Source: Ryuthela nishihirai
Lineage: Eukaryota > Arthropoda > Arachnida > Araneae > Heptathelidae
Length of the DNA: 64,000 bases
Reading direction: 5' to 3'
NCBI GenBank assembly: GCA_038380435.1
Contig: JAWZYU010000007.1
Location: 24,097,001 to 24,161,000 of the forward strand
The notes under the pieces were generated by a model, which worked only from the letters and a program-made list of their open reading frames with translations, ran no database searches and was not told where the DNA came from. Every line of letters begins with the position of its first letter. Position 1 is the first letter of the stretch. The translations under genes were made by a program, and so were the position numbers. Below, in pieces: positions 1 through 10,702 of the stretch.

Positions 1-266
1 GTTGGGAGATAGATGGTAGCCTCCCGTCAAGGCCATCCAGCGTGTTCTTTAACGTGCACAGGGTATGGCTCTCCCGCACACGGTGCCACGGCTTAACATC
101 CCATCCGACGGACGGCTGCCTTTCCAAGCCCATCGGTGTCCCCTACTGACCGTGGGCAGGGCAGAGAATTTTGCGGAGATAAATCTCAACGCTGACCCAG
201 CTGGGACTCGAACCTGGGAACTACAGATTACGAGCCTGGCGCGCTACCGACTAAGCACCCCCGCCC
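1..266 (-). mobile_element. SINE-A copy, cut by window start
   Basis: This is the body and tRNA-like head of a SINE-A element in reverse orientation. Its 3' half lies outside the window. The reverse complement of the B box (gactcgaacctgg) and the head end ccccgcccc are present near 195-266. Confidence 0.9.
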
Positions 267-358
267 CTTCAGATAGGTAATCAATAGGTTCTGATGTAAA
301 ATTTATAGTTCACTTCAATATTGATTGCCAATTATTTTTCCCAACTAAAAGAGAGGTA

Positions 359-525
359 CACCGCTCAAAAAAGCATCCGAACGTTATGGTTGATTGCAGA
401 ATTCAGAAAAAATATCTGGCGACGATTTTTTCAGAAATCACTAATTTCTAAAGAAATCGTTGCCAGATATTTTTTCTGAATTCTGTAATCAACCATAGCG
501 TTCGGATACATATTTTGAGCGACTG
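359..525. mobile_element. Tc1-type palindromic MITE (MITE-T)
   Basis: Short non-autonomous DNA element made almost wholly of two inverted arms that would fold into one hairpin. The ends read CACCGCTCAAAAAAGCATCC and, on the other strand, CAGTCGCTCAAAA. It is flanked by TA on both sides (357-358 and 526-527), the target duplication of Tc1/mariner elements. The arms share the motif ATATCTGGC(A/G)ACG. The same family recurs near 5.9, 21.9, 22.2 and 51.8 kb. Confidence 0.8.
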
Positions 526-1015
526 TAAGAAGTCGTCAAAACTGCAAGAGCGCTTTTTTTTTTCAATTTTCACTTGAGTGTTGAATCAGTAATGCAGAGA
601 AAGACATTTCCAGGGGCACACTCTTACATCAATTTTACAGATCTGTTCCCTCTTTATGATTTGTACGTTCTATGTTCACGATATGTAACTTTTTCTTTCA
701 CAGACTTGCTTTTTCCAGTTACTTTTTACAAGAATCTTTCATTCAGCAAGTCAAGAAATATTTTTAAGTTCTTAATTTTTATTTATAAAAAAATTTTTAA
801 CAATTAATTTTTAGTTTATAGCCACTATTACATTTCCGTTCCAAGATTTAGTAACTTTCAAATTTGCGCGTAGTTGACTTATCAGCGGAAAACCTAATTT
901 TCAAACTTTAGGTTCTTTAAAAATACACATTTACACTTAATGGTGAATCAGCTGTGATTATGGAAGCTTTCAGTAGGCATTATAGGCATCTTTATATATG
1001 AATGAATAATCTTTT
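526..1015. other. AT-rich DNA, nothing recognised
   Basis: Only low-complexity AT-rich sequence with T runs is seen. The short open frame at 574-807 has no recognisable motif. Confidence 0.6.
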
Positions 1016-1027
1016 CTCTGTGCCTTA

Positions 1028-1412
1028 TAGGGCAGGGGTGGCTCAGTCGGTAGCGCGCCAGGCTCGTAATCTGCCTTTCCCAGGTTCGAGTCCCAACTGG
1101 GTCAGCGTTGAAATTTATCTCCGCGAAACTCCCCGCCCTGCCCACGGTCAATAGGGGACACCGATGGGCTTGAAGAGGACGTCGTCCATCGGATGGGATG
1201 TTAAGCCATGGCCCCGTGTGCGGGAAAGCCATATCCTGTGCACGTTAAAGAACTCGCTGGATGGCCTTGACGGGGGGCTACCATCTGTCTCCCAACAGCT
1301 GTTCCAGTGGGTCCCCTCCCCCAACCTTCTCTGAGCCTTCGGAGTCCTTGTGAGCTGGCCATTTAGCACATGGTGCGTAAAAAAAGTGCCGCTCAGAGGT
1401 AAAACAACCCAA
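1028..1412 (+). mobile_element. SINE-A, full length with TSD
   Basis: Complete SINE-A in forward orientation. Direct repeats CTCTGTGCCTTA flank it (1016-1027 and 1413-1424). It landed at the edge of the older SINE-A fragment that follows, so the two look like a tandem pair but are separate events. Confidence 0.9.
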
Positions 1413-1424
1413 CTCTGTGCCTTA

Positions 1425-1650
1425 GTAAGGGACACTGATGGGCTTTGAAAGGTTCTCATCTCGCCGTCCGTCGTATGGGAGGTTAAGCCGTAGCACCCTG
1501 TGCGAGAGAGTGCACGTTAAAGAACACGCCGGATGGCTTTGATGGGAGGCTATCATCGCAATCCCCAACCTTCTCTGAGCCCTCGGGGTCCTTGTGATAT
1601 GGCCATTTAGGCCACTGTCTATAAGAAAGTGCCGCTCAGATGTAAACCAA
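1425..1650 (+). mobile_element. SINE-A body fragment, older
   Basis: Diverged forward fragment lacking the tRNA-like head. It keeps the central GGGACACTGATGGGCTT, GTTAAGCCGTAG and TTAAAGAACACGCC blocks and the 3' GTGCCGCTCAGA block. Confidence 0.8.
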
Positions 1651-1655
1651 CCCAT

Positions 1656-2125
1656 TTGTGAAAACTACTCTTCTATCAAGAATTTTTCATTTACATTGAA
1701 AAAAGATGGTCTGCATAAGGACAAACAGACGACAAAGTAAAAACAGTAGCACGTTTTTTTAAAACGATTTTAAAATGAAAGCGATCGAGTTTTTTTGCTC
1801 AACTGCCTATGAATAACATTTCAGAAAATCAGCAATGTTACCAACTTAAAGTGAAAAGCAGATAAATTGGTCCATTTCATTCTCTCATTTACTCCTAATC
1901 TCTTTAGTGGGTTTCTAGGCATATTGAATATTTCCCCGAATATTTCGGATTAAGCGCAAATCGTGACCTCATTCAATCAGACGGTGAAAGGACGCCAGGC
2001 CGCAGTCGCCACATAAGCTCACAAAGCACACCGCCAAAAAAAGAATCCTGATAAATCAATGTGGTACTTAATCCAAGGGCAAATGCTTTTGGGTATGAGT
2101 GAATAGCGGTTTTTCCTCATTGTCA
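1656..2125. other. unassigned AT-rich stretch
   Basis: No open frame with recognisable content and no repeat that I can match elsewhere in the window. Confidence 0.5.
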
Positions 2126-2129
2126 GGAT

Positions 2130-2358
2130 CTCAGGTTATCCAGTGTGTTCTTTAACGTGTACAGGATATTATTCTCCTGCATAAGGATCCGTTTTTTAAC
2201 GCCTCATTCGACGGACGACGGCCTTTCCATCGGTGTCCCTTTTCTCATCGAGATCAATGTCAGTTAGCAAAGATAAATTTAAATTTAAACGCTGGTAAAG
2301 TTTGGACTCGAACATGGGAACTGCAGATTACGATCCTGGCACATTACCTGCTGGGTCA
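2130..2358 (-). mobile_element. SINE-A fragment, old
   Basis: Reverse-oriented, heavily mutated. Blocks similar to GTGTTCTTTAACGTG, CGACGGACG and the B-box complement gactcgaac are still readable in the correct order. Confidence 0.7.
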
Positions 2359-2439
2359 ATTTTCAGGTCACAAGGACATCAGGAAGGAAAACCACTGGAC
2401 AGGCATCAAGGGCCATATGAGCGGGGGGGGGGGGGGGGG

Positions 2440-2665
2440 GCGGTTCATGTTAATACCATACTTGGTAGACAGGGTATAACTCTTCTGAACATAGAGACAC
2501 GACTAAATATACCAACCAACGGACGACAGTTCGATTGCCTGCTTCGTCACCGAGGACAGAGCAGGAATTGGAGGAGGAAATTCTCAAGCACAGTGGAGAC
2601 TCAAACACGGGAAATGAGAATGCGAGCCCGATGCTCAATCGATGCTGCCGAAGCACTCCATCGAT
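2440..2665 (-). mobile_element. very degenerate SINE-A-like fragment
   Basis: Weak remnants of the same order of blocks (ccaacggacgac, then gagactcaaacacggg), preceded by a long G run at 2420-2440. Assignment is by pattern only. Confidence 0.4.
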
Positions 2666-3082
2666 GCTGCCAACTAAAAACTATTCAGAACTGAAATTAT
2701 AGCTTAGAACAACTACGAACCCTGCTCGTAGTTGTTCTACGGAGCTTAGGGAGGGCAAATGTGCATGCCTTCCCCCACCCCCAGAAGCAAATATTATTGA
2801 ATTTATGAACTTTTCTTGCATTTTCCTAGAATTTTTTAAAGATCTCCAAAAAAGGAGGACGAAATGTTATAATGGAAATTCAATCCCTTGCCCCCCCCCC
2901 TACTGTATATTTTCAGAATCGATTGAATTTCTTCCCCCCCCCTTCCCCTTAACTTTTTTTTCTAGATCCGGGTCTGACTACAGATTTATTTATTTTGGAA
3001 TAAAAAGACTGACTGCATACCATTCTGCTGTTACTTGCGCCCGTATCGCAACTCCTTTCAATTTGCACACACACTGCTCCGT

Positions 3083-4190
3083 GCCGTTAAAGTGTCGCTG
3101 TGTGCCCTTAAAGCGTCGCTGTGTGCCCTTAAAGCGTCGCTGTGTGCCCTTAAAACGTCGCTGGGCCCTTAAAGTATCGCTGTGTGCCCTTAGAGTGTCG
3201 CTGTGTGCCCTTAAAGAGTCGATGTGTGCCCTTAAAGTGTCGCTGTGTGCCCTTAAAGTGTCGCTGTGTGCCCTAAAAGTGTCGCTGTGTGCCCTTAAAG
3301 TGTCGCTGTGTGCCCTTAAAGTGTCGCTGTGTGCCCTTGAAGTGTCGCTGTGTGCCCTTAAAGTGTCGCTGTGTGTCCTTAAAGAGTCGCTGTGTGCCCC
3401 TAAAGAGTCGCTGTGTGCCTTTAAAGTGTCGCTGTGTGCTCTTAAAGTGTCGCTGTGTGCCCTTAAAGTGTCGCTGTGTGCCCTTAAATAGTCGCTGTGT
3501 GCCCTTAAATAGTCGCTGTGTGCCCTTAAAGTGTCGCTGTGTGTCCTTAAAGAGTCGCTGTGTGCCCCTAAAGAGTCGCTGTGTGCCTTTAAAGTGTCGC
3601 TGTGTGCTCTTAAAGTGTCGCTGTGTGCCCTTAAAGTGTCGCTGTGTGCCCTTAAATAGTCGCTGTGTGCCCTTAAATAGTCGCTGTGTGCCCTTAAAGC
3701 GTCGCTGTGTGCCCTTAAAGCGTCGCTGTGTGCCCTTAAAGTGTCGCTGTGTGCCCTTAAAGCGTCGCTGGGCCCTTAAAGTGTCTCTGTGTGCCCTTAA
3801 AGTGTCGCTGTGTGCCCTTAAAGCGTCGCTGGGCCCTTAAAGTGTCTCTGTGTGCCCTTAAAGTGTCGCTGTGTGCCCTTAAAGTGTCGCTGTGTGCCCT
3901 TAAAGAGTCGCTGTGTGCCCTTAAAGAGTCGCTGTGTGCCCTTAAAGTGTCGCTGTGTGCCCTTAAAGTGTTGCTGTGTGCCCTTGAAGAGTCGCTGTGT
4001 GCCCTTGAAGTGTCGCTGTGTGCCCTTAAAGTGTCGCTGTGTGCCCTTAAAGAGTCGCTGTGTGCCCCTAAAGAGTCGCTGTGTGCCCTTAAAGAGTCGC
4101 TGTGTGCCCCTAAAGAGTCGCTGTGTGCCCTTAAAGAGTCGCTGTGTGCCCTTAAAGTGTCGCTGTGTGCCCTAAAAAGTGTCGCATAGC
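3083..4190. repeat. 21-bp satellite array, about 53 units
   Basis: Tandem repeats of a 21-bp unit close to GTGTCGCTGTGTGCCCTTAAA. Two or three 18-bp units that read CTGGGCCC instead of CTGTGTGCCC occur near 3160, 3770 and 3830. An eight-unit block (168 bp) is duplicated: the run starting with GTGTGTCCTTAAAGAG occurs at about 3370 and again at about 3538. Because 21 is a multiple of three, the array is open in several frames on both strands and gives spurious 7-residue repeat proteins. Confidence 0.97.
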
Positions 4191-4194
4191 ACTC

Positions 4195-5155
4195 GTACGA
4201 AAAGTTGCTGATTGTCTGTGACGGCGTCCATGAATTAAATGACCCACTATCTGCTTCAATATTCCACCTGAAAGTTGTAGTCTTTTCTAAGCCTACTGTT
4301 TTCTCAGCGAGAGCAAGAGATGATGAATAATCGGAGAAAATCTTCAACGCTAGGGTTCACACTCGAAGCGAGACTCTGTCTTACTGCTGATGCCTTCACA
4401 AACTCTGTTGTACTCGATAGAGAAGAAAAAATTTAAGACACGCACATGCGCAGCAAACTACAAATGGCTAGAAAATATCCCTTATTGTATCAGAGTTCGG
4501 TCTTGATCACAAACACATTCTCAGCAGTAAACAATCGTTGAGTCTACGTTCCTAAATAAATAACTGTTGCCGTCTGAGTCACGCTTCGTAAACGCCACGA
4601 GTTCATAGCAACGAGACATATACAATAGATGATGATATTTCTTTCTCATCAGTCATCACAACAGTGGATTTACCCTAACTACATTTGAGTCTTTTACTCA
4701 GAACGAGTAAGAAAACTAGAATATATTGCCTTAGCGTTATGTTTACACAACAACGTGACCTGGCTGTTTTCTCAGACAGCGAAGAATATGAAATCAAGCA
4801 GCGAGTCCATAAAGGCTTCAAGAATAAAAATCGATCGATGGAAGATGTCTGAACAACAAGGTACTCTTCTTTATTTGTAAACACATGATTTGGGAAGTGC
4901 GTGTCATATTAACCTCTACCCTAATGCTGTTTACGTGACTTTATAACAGCGTTGATGTTAACGAATAAGAAAAAGATTTTATTGTGAATTTATGTAACGA
5001 CGTCAGATTGCAAAATTATTACTTACATCATTATCACAAAAATCCACATTGTCAGAAAATAGTTTTTTCACGATGTTATCTTTAATATACAAAGATTGAG
5101 ATTTCACTTGTAGCTTTAAAGCCTCGTGTTGTTTAAAGCCTTTTGAACGCCTCGT
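4195..5155. other. unassigned, no gene seen
   Basis: Mostly unique-looking AT-rich DNA between a satellite and an old SINE. No open frame above about 70 codons with recognisable motifs, and no repeat matched elsewhere. Confidence 0.5.
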
Positions 5156-5159
5156 GTTG

Positions 5160-5405
5160 TTTCCCTCTGAGCGGCACTTTTGTGTACACAATGGGCTAAA
5201 TGGCCAGGTCACAAGGACCCCAAGGATCGCAGCACCCATTGGAGAGCTCTTCAGAGACTCCTGCCAAAGCCATTCAATGTGTTCTTTAATGTACACAGGG
5301 TGTGGCTCTCCTGAACACGGTGCCACTGCTTAACGTCCCATCGGACGGACGGCGGTCTTTCCGAACCTATTGGTGTTACCTTTCTCACCGAGGGAAGGAC
5401 AAAGG
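5160..5405 (-). mobile_element. SINE-A fragment, old, 5' head missing
   Basis: Reverse copy starting at the tail side (TCTGAGCGGCACTTTTGTG) and ending before the tRNA-like head. It is diverged and has an internal deletion. Confidence 0.8.
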
Positions 5406-5478
5406 TTAGAGAAGATGAATATCGCAGTTGGATTCCCCTTTCAAAAAAGGTAGACATCCTGCACAATTGGGGCGGGGG

Positions 5479-5490
5479 TGGCTCAGTCGG
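5479..5490 (+). promoter_or_regulatory. pol III A box of SINE-A
   Basis: TGGCTCAGTCGG fits the internal A-box pattern of tRNA-type promoters. It is conserved in nearly every full copy in the window. Confidence 0.8.
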
Positions 5491-5522
5491 TAGCGCGCCA
5501 GGCTCGTAATCTGCAGTTCCCA

Positions 5523-5533
5523 GGTTCGAGTCC
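5523..5533 (+). promoter_or_regulatory. pol III B box of SINE-A
   Basis: GGTTCGAGTCC matches the B-box consensus GGTTCGANTCC exactly and lies about 33 bp downstream of the A box. Confidence 0.85.
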
Positions 5534-5880
5534 CAGCTGGGTCGGCGTTGAGATTTATCTCCGCAAAATTACCCGCCCTGCCCACGGTCAGTAGAGGACA
5601 CCGATAGGCTTGGAAAGGCCGCCGTCCGTCGGATGGGACGTTAAGCCATGGCCCATGTGCGGTAGAGCCATACCCTGTGCACGTTAAAGAACACGCTGGA
5701 TGGCCTTGACGGGAGGTTACCATCTGTCTCCCAACAGCTGTTCCAGTGGGTCCCTCCCCCAACCTTCTCTGAGCCTTCGGGGTCCATGTGACCTGGATAT
5801 TTAGCCCATGGTGTGCAAAAAAAGTGCCGCTCAGAGGTAAAACAACCCAACCCAACCTGCACAATTCTTTTACAGAGATA

Positions 5881-6095
5881 CAGTGGCTCAAAAAAATATC
5901 CGAACACTATGGTTGATTACAGAATTCAGAAAAATATCTGGCAACAATTTTTTTAGAAATTAGTGATCTGGCAACCTTCGTGTCACGTGACACGAAGGTT
6001 GCCAGATCACTAATTTCTAAAAAAAAATCGTTGCCAGGTGTGTTTTCTGAATTCTGTAACCAACCATAGTGTTCGTATATTTTTTCGAGCCACTG
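5881..6095. mobile_element. Tc1-type palindromic MITE (MITE-T)
   Basis: About 215 bp, bounded by TA (5879-5880 and 6096-6097). The ends CAGTGGCTCAAAAAA and ...TTCGAGCCACTG are inverted. The centre is a perfect palindrome around CTTCGTGTCACGTGACACGA. The whole element is one hairpin-forming unit. Confidence 0.9.
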
Positions 6096-6097
6096 TA

Positions 6098-6420
6098 CAG
6101 ACTAACTTTAGACCATAATGCTACCAAAAACACTATTGGAAAAATTCTTAGGCACTGCTCAAATTTCAAAACAGTTCCACAAAGTTCCTGAAATGAATGA
6201 ACAGAATGAATTAGACATCTTCCGTATAATGTAGATTACTTCTGTAGGTCCCTTTTCCGCCGCTTTATCTTGAGTTTTCTTTTAGGCTTAAACTAGCACG
6301 CGAATGTGACTCGTGGTGCCACCTGTCAGATATAGTAGTACTGTCCTGTATAGTGAAGCATCGGATGGCATCCATCGTATTTCCCCTGAGAACTCAGATT
6401 ACGAGACTAACTTGCTAACT
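6098..6420. other. unassigned stretch
   Basis: No gene or repeat recognised between the MITE and the following direct duplication. Confidence 0.5.
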
Positions 6421-6422
6421 CA

Positions 6423-6665
6423 GCCAAACCCATCCTTAAGGACCTGGATACTTTGGTCTGGTATTGACCCGATTCTATTTTCTCTATCCCACAGCTACAC
6501 AATCAGTCATAAGTTGCTTTGGACATGGTAAAACTGAAATGCCAAACCCAATCCTTAAGGACCTGGATACTTTGGTCTGGTATTGACCTGATTCTATTTT
6601 CTCTATCGCTATCCCACAGCTACACAATCAGTCATAAGTTGCTTTGGACATGGTAAAACTGAAAT
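6423..6665 (+). repeat. direct tandem duplication, about 120 bp x 2
   Basis: The segment at 6423-6540 is repeated almost exactly at 6541-6665. The second copy differs by one extra A in CCCAATCC and by a 6-bp CTATCG duplication. Confidence 0.95.
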
Positions 6666-8043
6666 GTTCTCAAGTTCCGCCAAGCTGGCTGGAACGGAAA
6701 TGAATGGAGACCACAGCCATGCGCACTTTTGTAGCAACCCTAATTTGCATGTTCGTAGTCACGTTGGTTCCGTGTGCACGCAATTTCTCCTTTGGCATTA
6801 TTTTTATTCATTTCACGTCATTTCCTGATGTATTTATCATGATTACGACATTATCCTTTAAATTTGAGCATCGATGTAGATGAAATGTCAAAGTTCGTTT
6901 TTAAAAAGATCACTCTTTCTATGTTTGAATAATCAGAAATAATCAGAATTTATTTTCCAGCCTGACGTATATTTACAGAGGGGGTGGGGAAATCCCACTT
7001 TTTGCATGTGCAGTTTGTTTAGTGCCAAAATTAGAGTATTTGCTAACACACAGAGAAGCATTCTTTAATTCCACAATTAACTGCTGAGAGAATGAAGAGG
7101 AACATCCGCACGACTTGTTTTCAGTAGAAGTTTCAAATAACACACGTGGTAAAGAAGACCATATGGTGTGAGAAATTAGTAGTACAATTGATTATTATGA
7201 CAATTATGCTTTTGCTTGATAAAACAATTCCAAAGAAGAATGATTAAGAGAAAATGAAAATTTTTGAAAAATATGCACAGTTAAAGAAACTAAAAACGTA
7301 GATGAGGTTTACGTAGAGTAATGTGCATTTTATTTTCCGATTTCAATGTTTTCTTAGCATGAGTGCTTACAAGTGAGTATATAATAGGCCTGGGAAAACA
7401 TTTTAACTGAAGGGCCGCATAGGAAACTGAAATGGAATGGTTGGCCGCCAAAGAAATATGTAATCTATAACGTATGTATATTAACCAATGCAAAACATTT
7501 TTTTGGGGGGAGGAAGGATTCCGAAAATTCAGTTTCGGGGACACTCCGAGAATACGACTAGAGTAGGGTTCCCCAATTATTAAAATATTCCACTGGACAG
7601 GAAAGATTAAAATGATATTCTTTATGGGATAAGATTTTATAATTTTTTAATCTGCTTTTAGTGTGGGACATAAATTACAAGGCTAAAATAAAATTATACA
7701 ACAACTGTTTTGGATTTCAAATCAGTGATTGAGTATAAGAGGACCGGATTCCCCCCCCCCCCCCCGGGTATGTCCCTGCCTCTTGGGTTGGGAAGATGAT
7801 GAAAAAAAAGAGTTTATAAATTTCCATCCTTCTTTTTGGATATGAAGAAGTTACAGTGAATTTTCTTCCATAATCTGAGTTGCTGCTCAAATCATAAACT
7901 TCCATTTGCTATATAGGGTTTAACATACATTTCCTTTTCCAAATTCAGCGACGTATTACAGGGTTCAAAAGAATTTAAAAAGATCGTAAAAAACTAATGT
8001 TTGGAAATACTTTGTTCGGAAGCTATGGCATACAAATTATGTT
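6666..8043. other. AT-rich stretch with possible hAT remnant
   Basis: No gene recognised. Around 7385-7460 the text GGGCCGCATAGGAAACTG and TTGGCCGCC is reminiscent of hAT subterminal sequence, but no ends were found. A C run lies at 7750-7764. Confidence 0.4.
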
Positions 8044-8224
8044 GCATGTTGTTAGGAAGTGGCATCCCTGAACATGAATGCATGTTGTTAGGAAGTGGCA
8101 TCCCTGAACATGAATGCATGTTGTCAGGAAGTGGTATCCCTGAACATGAATGCATGTTGTTAGGAAGTGGCATCCCTGAACATGAATGCATGTTGTTAGG
8201 AAGTGGCATCCCTGAACATGAATG
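8044..8224. repeat. 36-bp tandem repeat, 5 units
   Basis: Five near-identical 36-bp units beginning GCATGTTGTTAGGAAGTGG. One unit has GTTGTC instead of GTTGTT. The length is a multiple of three, so open frames here are artefacts. Confidence 0.97.
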
Positions 8225-8710
8225 CAGATCTCGGACAAGACTACCTTAACAATTAAGGGCATGACAACAATTTTAATGACATCAAGAATGAAGGGTTAAG
8301 ATATAATTAACAAATGAATTTAACAGTAATTACTAGCAATAATTAGCTAAGTGTTTTCATTTTTTTAATGTTTTGCTGTTGCTGTAAAAGTAATTATTTT
8401 GATGTTACATTCATTTGTTGAATGCAATGAAATCGGTTTAATAGTATATTGATGAACATATTCTCTTGTTGATTGCCGAGGCTATTCATGCCTAGGCCGT
8501 ATTTTAAGAGTGGAGATCAAGAAAGATGGAATGAGACTTCTATTGATTCTCGATCTGGGGTCTGAGCTCATCCAGCCTTCATTACGAATATCATTCTCAA
8601 TAAAAGATTAATAAGGCCGACAATCTGAATGAGGCCAGGAAACTGACGTCATAATCGGCAGACATTGGCATCGACGGGAATTTTTCCATTTGGTCTGGTA
8701 TTGATATAGG
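8225..8710. other. unassigned stretch
   Basis: No gene or repeat recognised. Confidence 0.5.
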
Positions 8711-8713
8711 TTT

Positions 8714-9093
8714 GATTTGGGTTATTTTACCTCTGAGCGGCACTTTTTCTCACTCAATGGGTTAAATGGCCAGGTCACAAGGACTCCAAGGGCTCAGAGA
8801 AGTTTGATGGAAGGTGTCCCACTGGCCAGGTGTTAAGAAACAGATGGAAGTCTCCCGTTGAAATCATCCAGTGTGTTTTTTAACATATTCAAGGTATGGC
8901 TCTCTCCTGCATACGGGACCACAGTTTTACGTCCAATCCGACGGACGGCGACATTCCCAAGTCCCTCGGCGTCTCCAACTGGCCGAGTGAGGATTTTTCG
9001 GAGATAAATCTCAACGCTGGCACATAGGAGACTCGAATTTGGGAAATGCAGATTATGAGCCTGGCGCGCTACCGACTGAACCATCTGTCGCCC
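8714..9093 (-). mobile_element. SINE-A, near full length, old
   Basis: All SINE-A segments are present in order but with many substitutions, for example TTTTTAACATATTC where young copies read TCTTTAACGTGCAC. No clear TSD. Confidence 0.85.
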
Positions 9094-9114
9094 ATTTTTT
9101 CAAATTGAGAGGCA

Positions 9115-9215
9115 CGTGACTGACAGTCATAAAGCAAGTACGAAAAATCCCCCGTTCGCCTCTCGGACTCGAACTCGGGATCTCCTGTTTGCACGCCAGT
9201 TTCTCTACCATTTGA
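9115..9215 (-). other. tRNA-like fragment, possible separate SINE head
   Basis: On the minus strand the text TGGTAGAGAAACTGG, followed by GAGTTCGAGTCC, gives A-box-like and B-box-like motifs at tRNA spacing. It differs from the heads of SINE-A and SINE-B. It may be a tRNA pseudogene or an old SINE. I do not see a good acceptor stem. Confidence 0.4.
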
Positions 9216-9246
9216 AGTAAAGCAAGGGCAATTCATACTTGCTTAA

Positions 9247-9774
9247 CCCTTTCAGGACCATAAGGTTTCTAAGAGTAAATATTAGTATGTAACTGATTAT
9301 TTTAGTTTGTTTAGATGTAAAATAAATAAAAATCATAAGAAAAATACATAACAATGTGTAGTTTTTTTGGAATTTTAGGGGAAATATTTTTCCCAATGGA
9401 CTATAAAGGTAACACAAATTATAGTTAGGCTTATTATGCAATGTCTTTTATTTATTGGTTTATTAGAACAAAATGTTAACTAAAATAATACAAAATTATG
9501 AAATAAAATTACTATACAAAATGATGTGCTAATTATGATATTCTACGAAGAAATTTCTTTTGGTAGTGAGGCAAAGATGGACATTGCACATTATACATAT
9601 ATTATGCGTCCTCACAGTTCTGTTTTTGTTTTCTAAACGTTCCCGTTTACGTAATTGCGTTCGGCATACCTTCTATTTTGACATTCTGTATAAAAAATGC
9701 AGATAAGGTTATAATTAAATACGACAATCACCAATTTTAAAATGGGAAAAATGTTTCCCTTAGTCGTGAAAGGG
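9247..9774. mobile_element. piggyBac-type non-autonomous element
   Basis: 528 bp flanked on both sides by TTAA (9243-9246 and 9775-9778), the target of piggyBac transposases. Inverted ends are CCCTTTCAGGACCATAAGG and, read on the other strand, CCCTTTCACGACTAAGGG. The interior is AT-rich with no transposase, so it would need an enzyme from elsewhere. Confidence 0.85.
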
Positions 9775-9849
9775 TTAAGGAAGGTTTGATGGTTGTGCTA
9801 TGAAGTTTTACCATTTGATTTTAAGTGTCGAGGGACTCTTGCGCTATTT

Positions 9850-10505
9850 CTACCGATGAAAATCAAACTTTTTATTTTTCATTTGGACATATAGGACACA
9901 GAAGAATCCTAGGACCCCCTTCCCTCCAACTTGAACTCGTTACGTCAAACTCTTAGCTTTTAAGTCCTTCTCACACAAGAACATCCCTACAAAGACCGAT
10001 ATCACTGCTGACCACGGGGCGGGGGTGGCTCAGTCGATAGCGCGCCAGGCTCGTAATCTGTAGTTCCTAGGTTCGAGTCCCAGCTGGGTCAGCGTTGAGA
10101 TTTATCTCTGCAAAATTCCCCGCCCTGCCCACGATCAGTAGGGGAGACCGATGGGCTTGGAAAGGCCACCGTCCGTCGGATGGGACGTTAAGCCGTGGCG
10201 CCGTGTGCGGGAGAGACATACCCTGTGCATGTTAAAGAACACGCTGGATGGCCTTGACGGGAGGCTACCATCTGTCTCCCAACAGCTGTTCCAGTGGGTC
10301 CCCTCCCCAACCTTCTCTGAGCCTTCGGGGTCCATGTGACCTGGCCATTTAGCCCATAGTGTGCAAAAAAGTGCCGCTCAGAGGTAAAACAACCCAACTG
10401 CTGACCACTGTCTCAGTTAGAGCTAACACGACACACAAAATTTGCTTTGCTGGAACAGTAGCTAGCTTCCTAACTATTACACCAGTTAAGGCATAGTGGT
10501 TAGTG
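9850..10505 (+). repeat. unnamed dispersed repeat, copy 1 (split by SINE-A)
   Basis: The outer parts of this stretch (9850-10015 and 10398-10505) match, on the opposite strand, the segment at about 24343-24556. Shared blocks include TTTGGACATATAGGACACAG, CACTGCTGACCACTG, CTCAGTTAGAGCTAAC and AGTTAAGGC. Removing the inserted SINE-A leaves a repeat of about 250 bp. Its class is unknown. Confidence 0.7.
10016..10397 (+). mobile_element. SINE-A, full length with TSD
   Basis: TSD CTGCTGACCAC on both sides. It interrupts the unnamed dispersed repeat. Confidence 0.95.
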
Positions 10506-10702
10506 AACCACATATCAAATTATATTATACTTTGGGTTATTCAGATGCTCAGCATCGAAGCTCTGTATGTCAATAGACTCTTACACACAGACCGGCAACC
10601 AATTTGATACGAAGGAACCAATCTCGCTACAGTGATAGTCATTTTGTACTCACAAGGCAAACGATCATCATTGTAGTGAGATTAACTCCTACCTATCAAT
10701 AT

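Larger units (their letters stand above)
5470..5855 (+). mobile_element. SINE-A, full-length reference copy
   Basis: Representative full copy, about 385 bp. Three parts are visible. The tRNA-like head (5470-5545) carries pol III A and B boxes. The body (about 5546-5700) contains a block TCCGTCGGATGGGACGTTAA followed by GTGCACGTTAAAGAACACG; from memory this resembles a conserved central domain shared by many invertebrate SINEs (Nin/Meta-type), and the class needs a database check. The 3' part ends GTGCCGCTCAGAGGTAAAAC followed by a short CCCAA-repeat tail. The TSD is CCTGCACAATT, before 5470 and at 5856-5866. The anticodon position in the head reads CGT, inside CTCGTAA. SINEs code for no protein and move using the enzyme of a partner LINE. 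Confidence 0.95.

Noticed and set aside
3289..3840. Long open frames of 7-residue repeats (for example CVPLKCR) at 3.1-4.2 kb on both strands
   Set aside because: A 21-bp satellite stays open in several frames automatically. No codon-level constraint or start context is seen.
5470..5545. Functional tRNA gene (CGT anticodon position)
   Set aside because: The acceptor and T stems do not pair well, the sequence continues into SINE body, and dozens of copies with TSDs exist. It is a SINE head.
8001..8249. Small repetitive protein at 8.0-8.25 kb
   Set aside because: Open on both strands because the repeat unit is 36 bp; no other coding evidence.
10620..10682. Hairpin AATCTCGCTACAGTGAT ... ATCATTGTAGTGAGATT as a MITE or ncRNA
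   Set aside because: The stem is imperfect and isolated, with no target duplication or second copy visible. Probably chance or very old.
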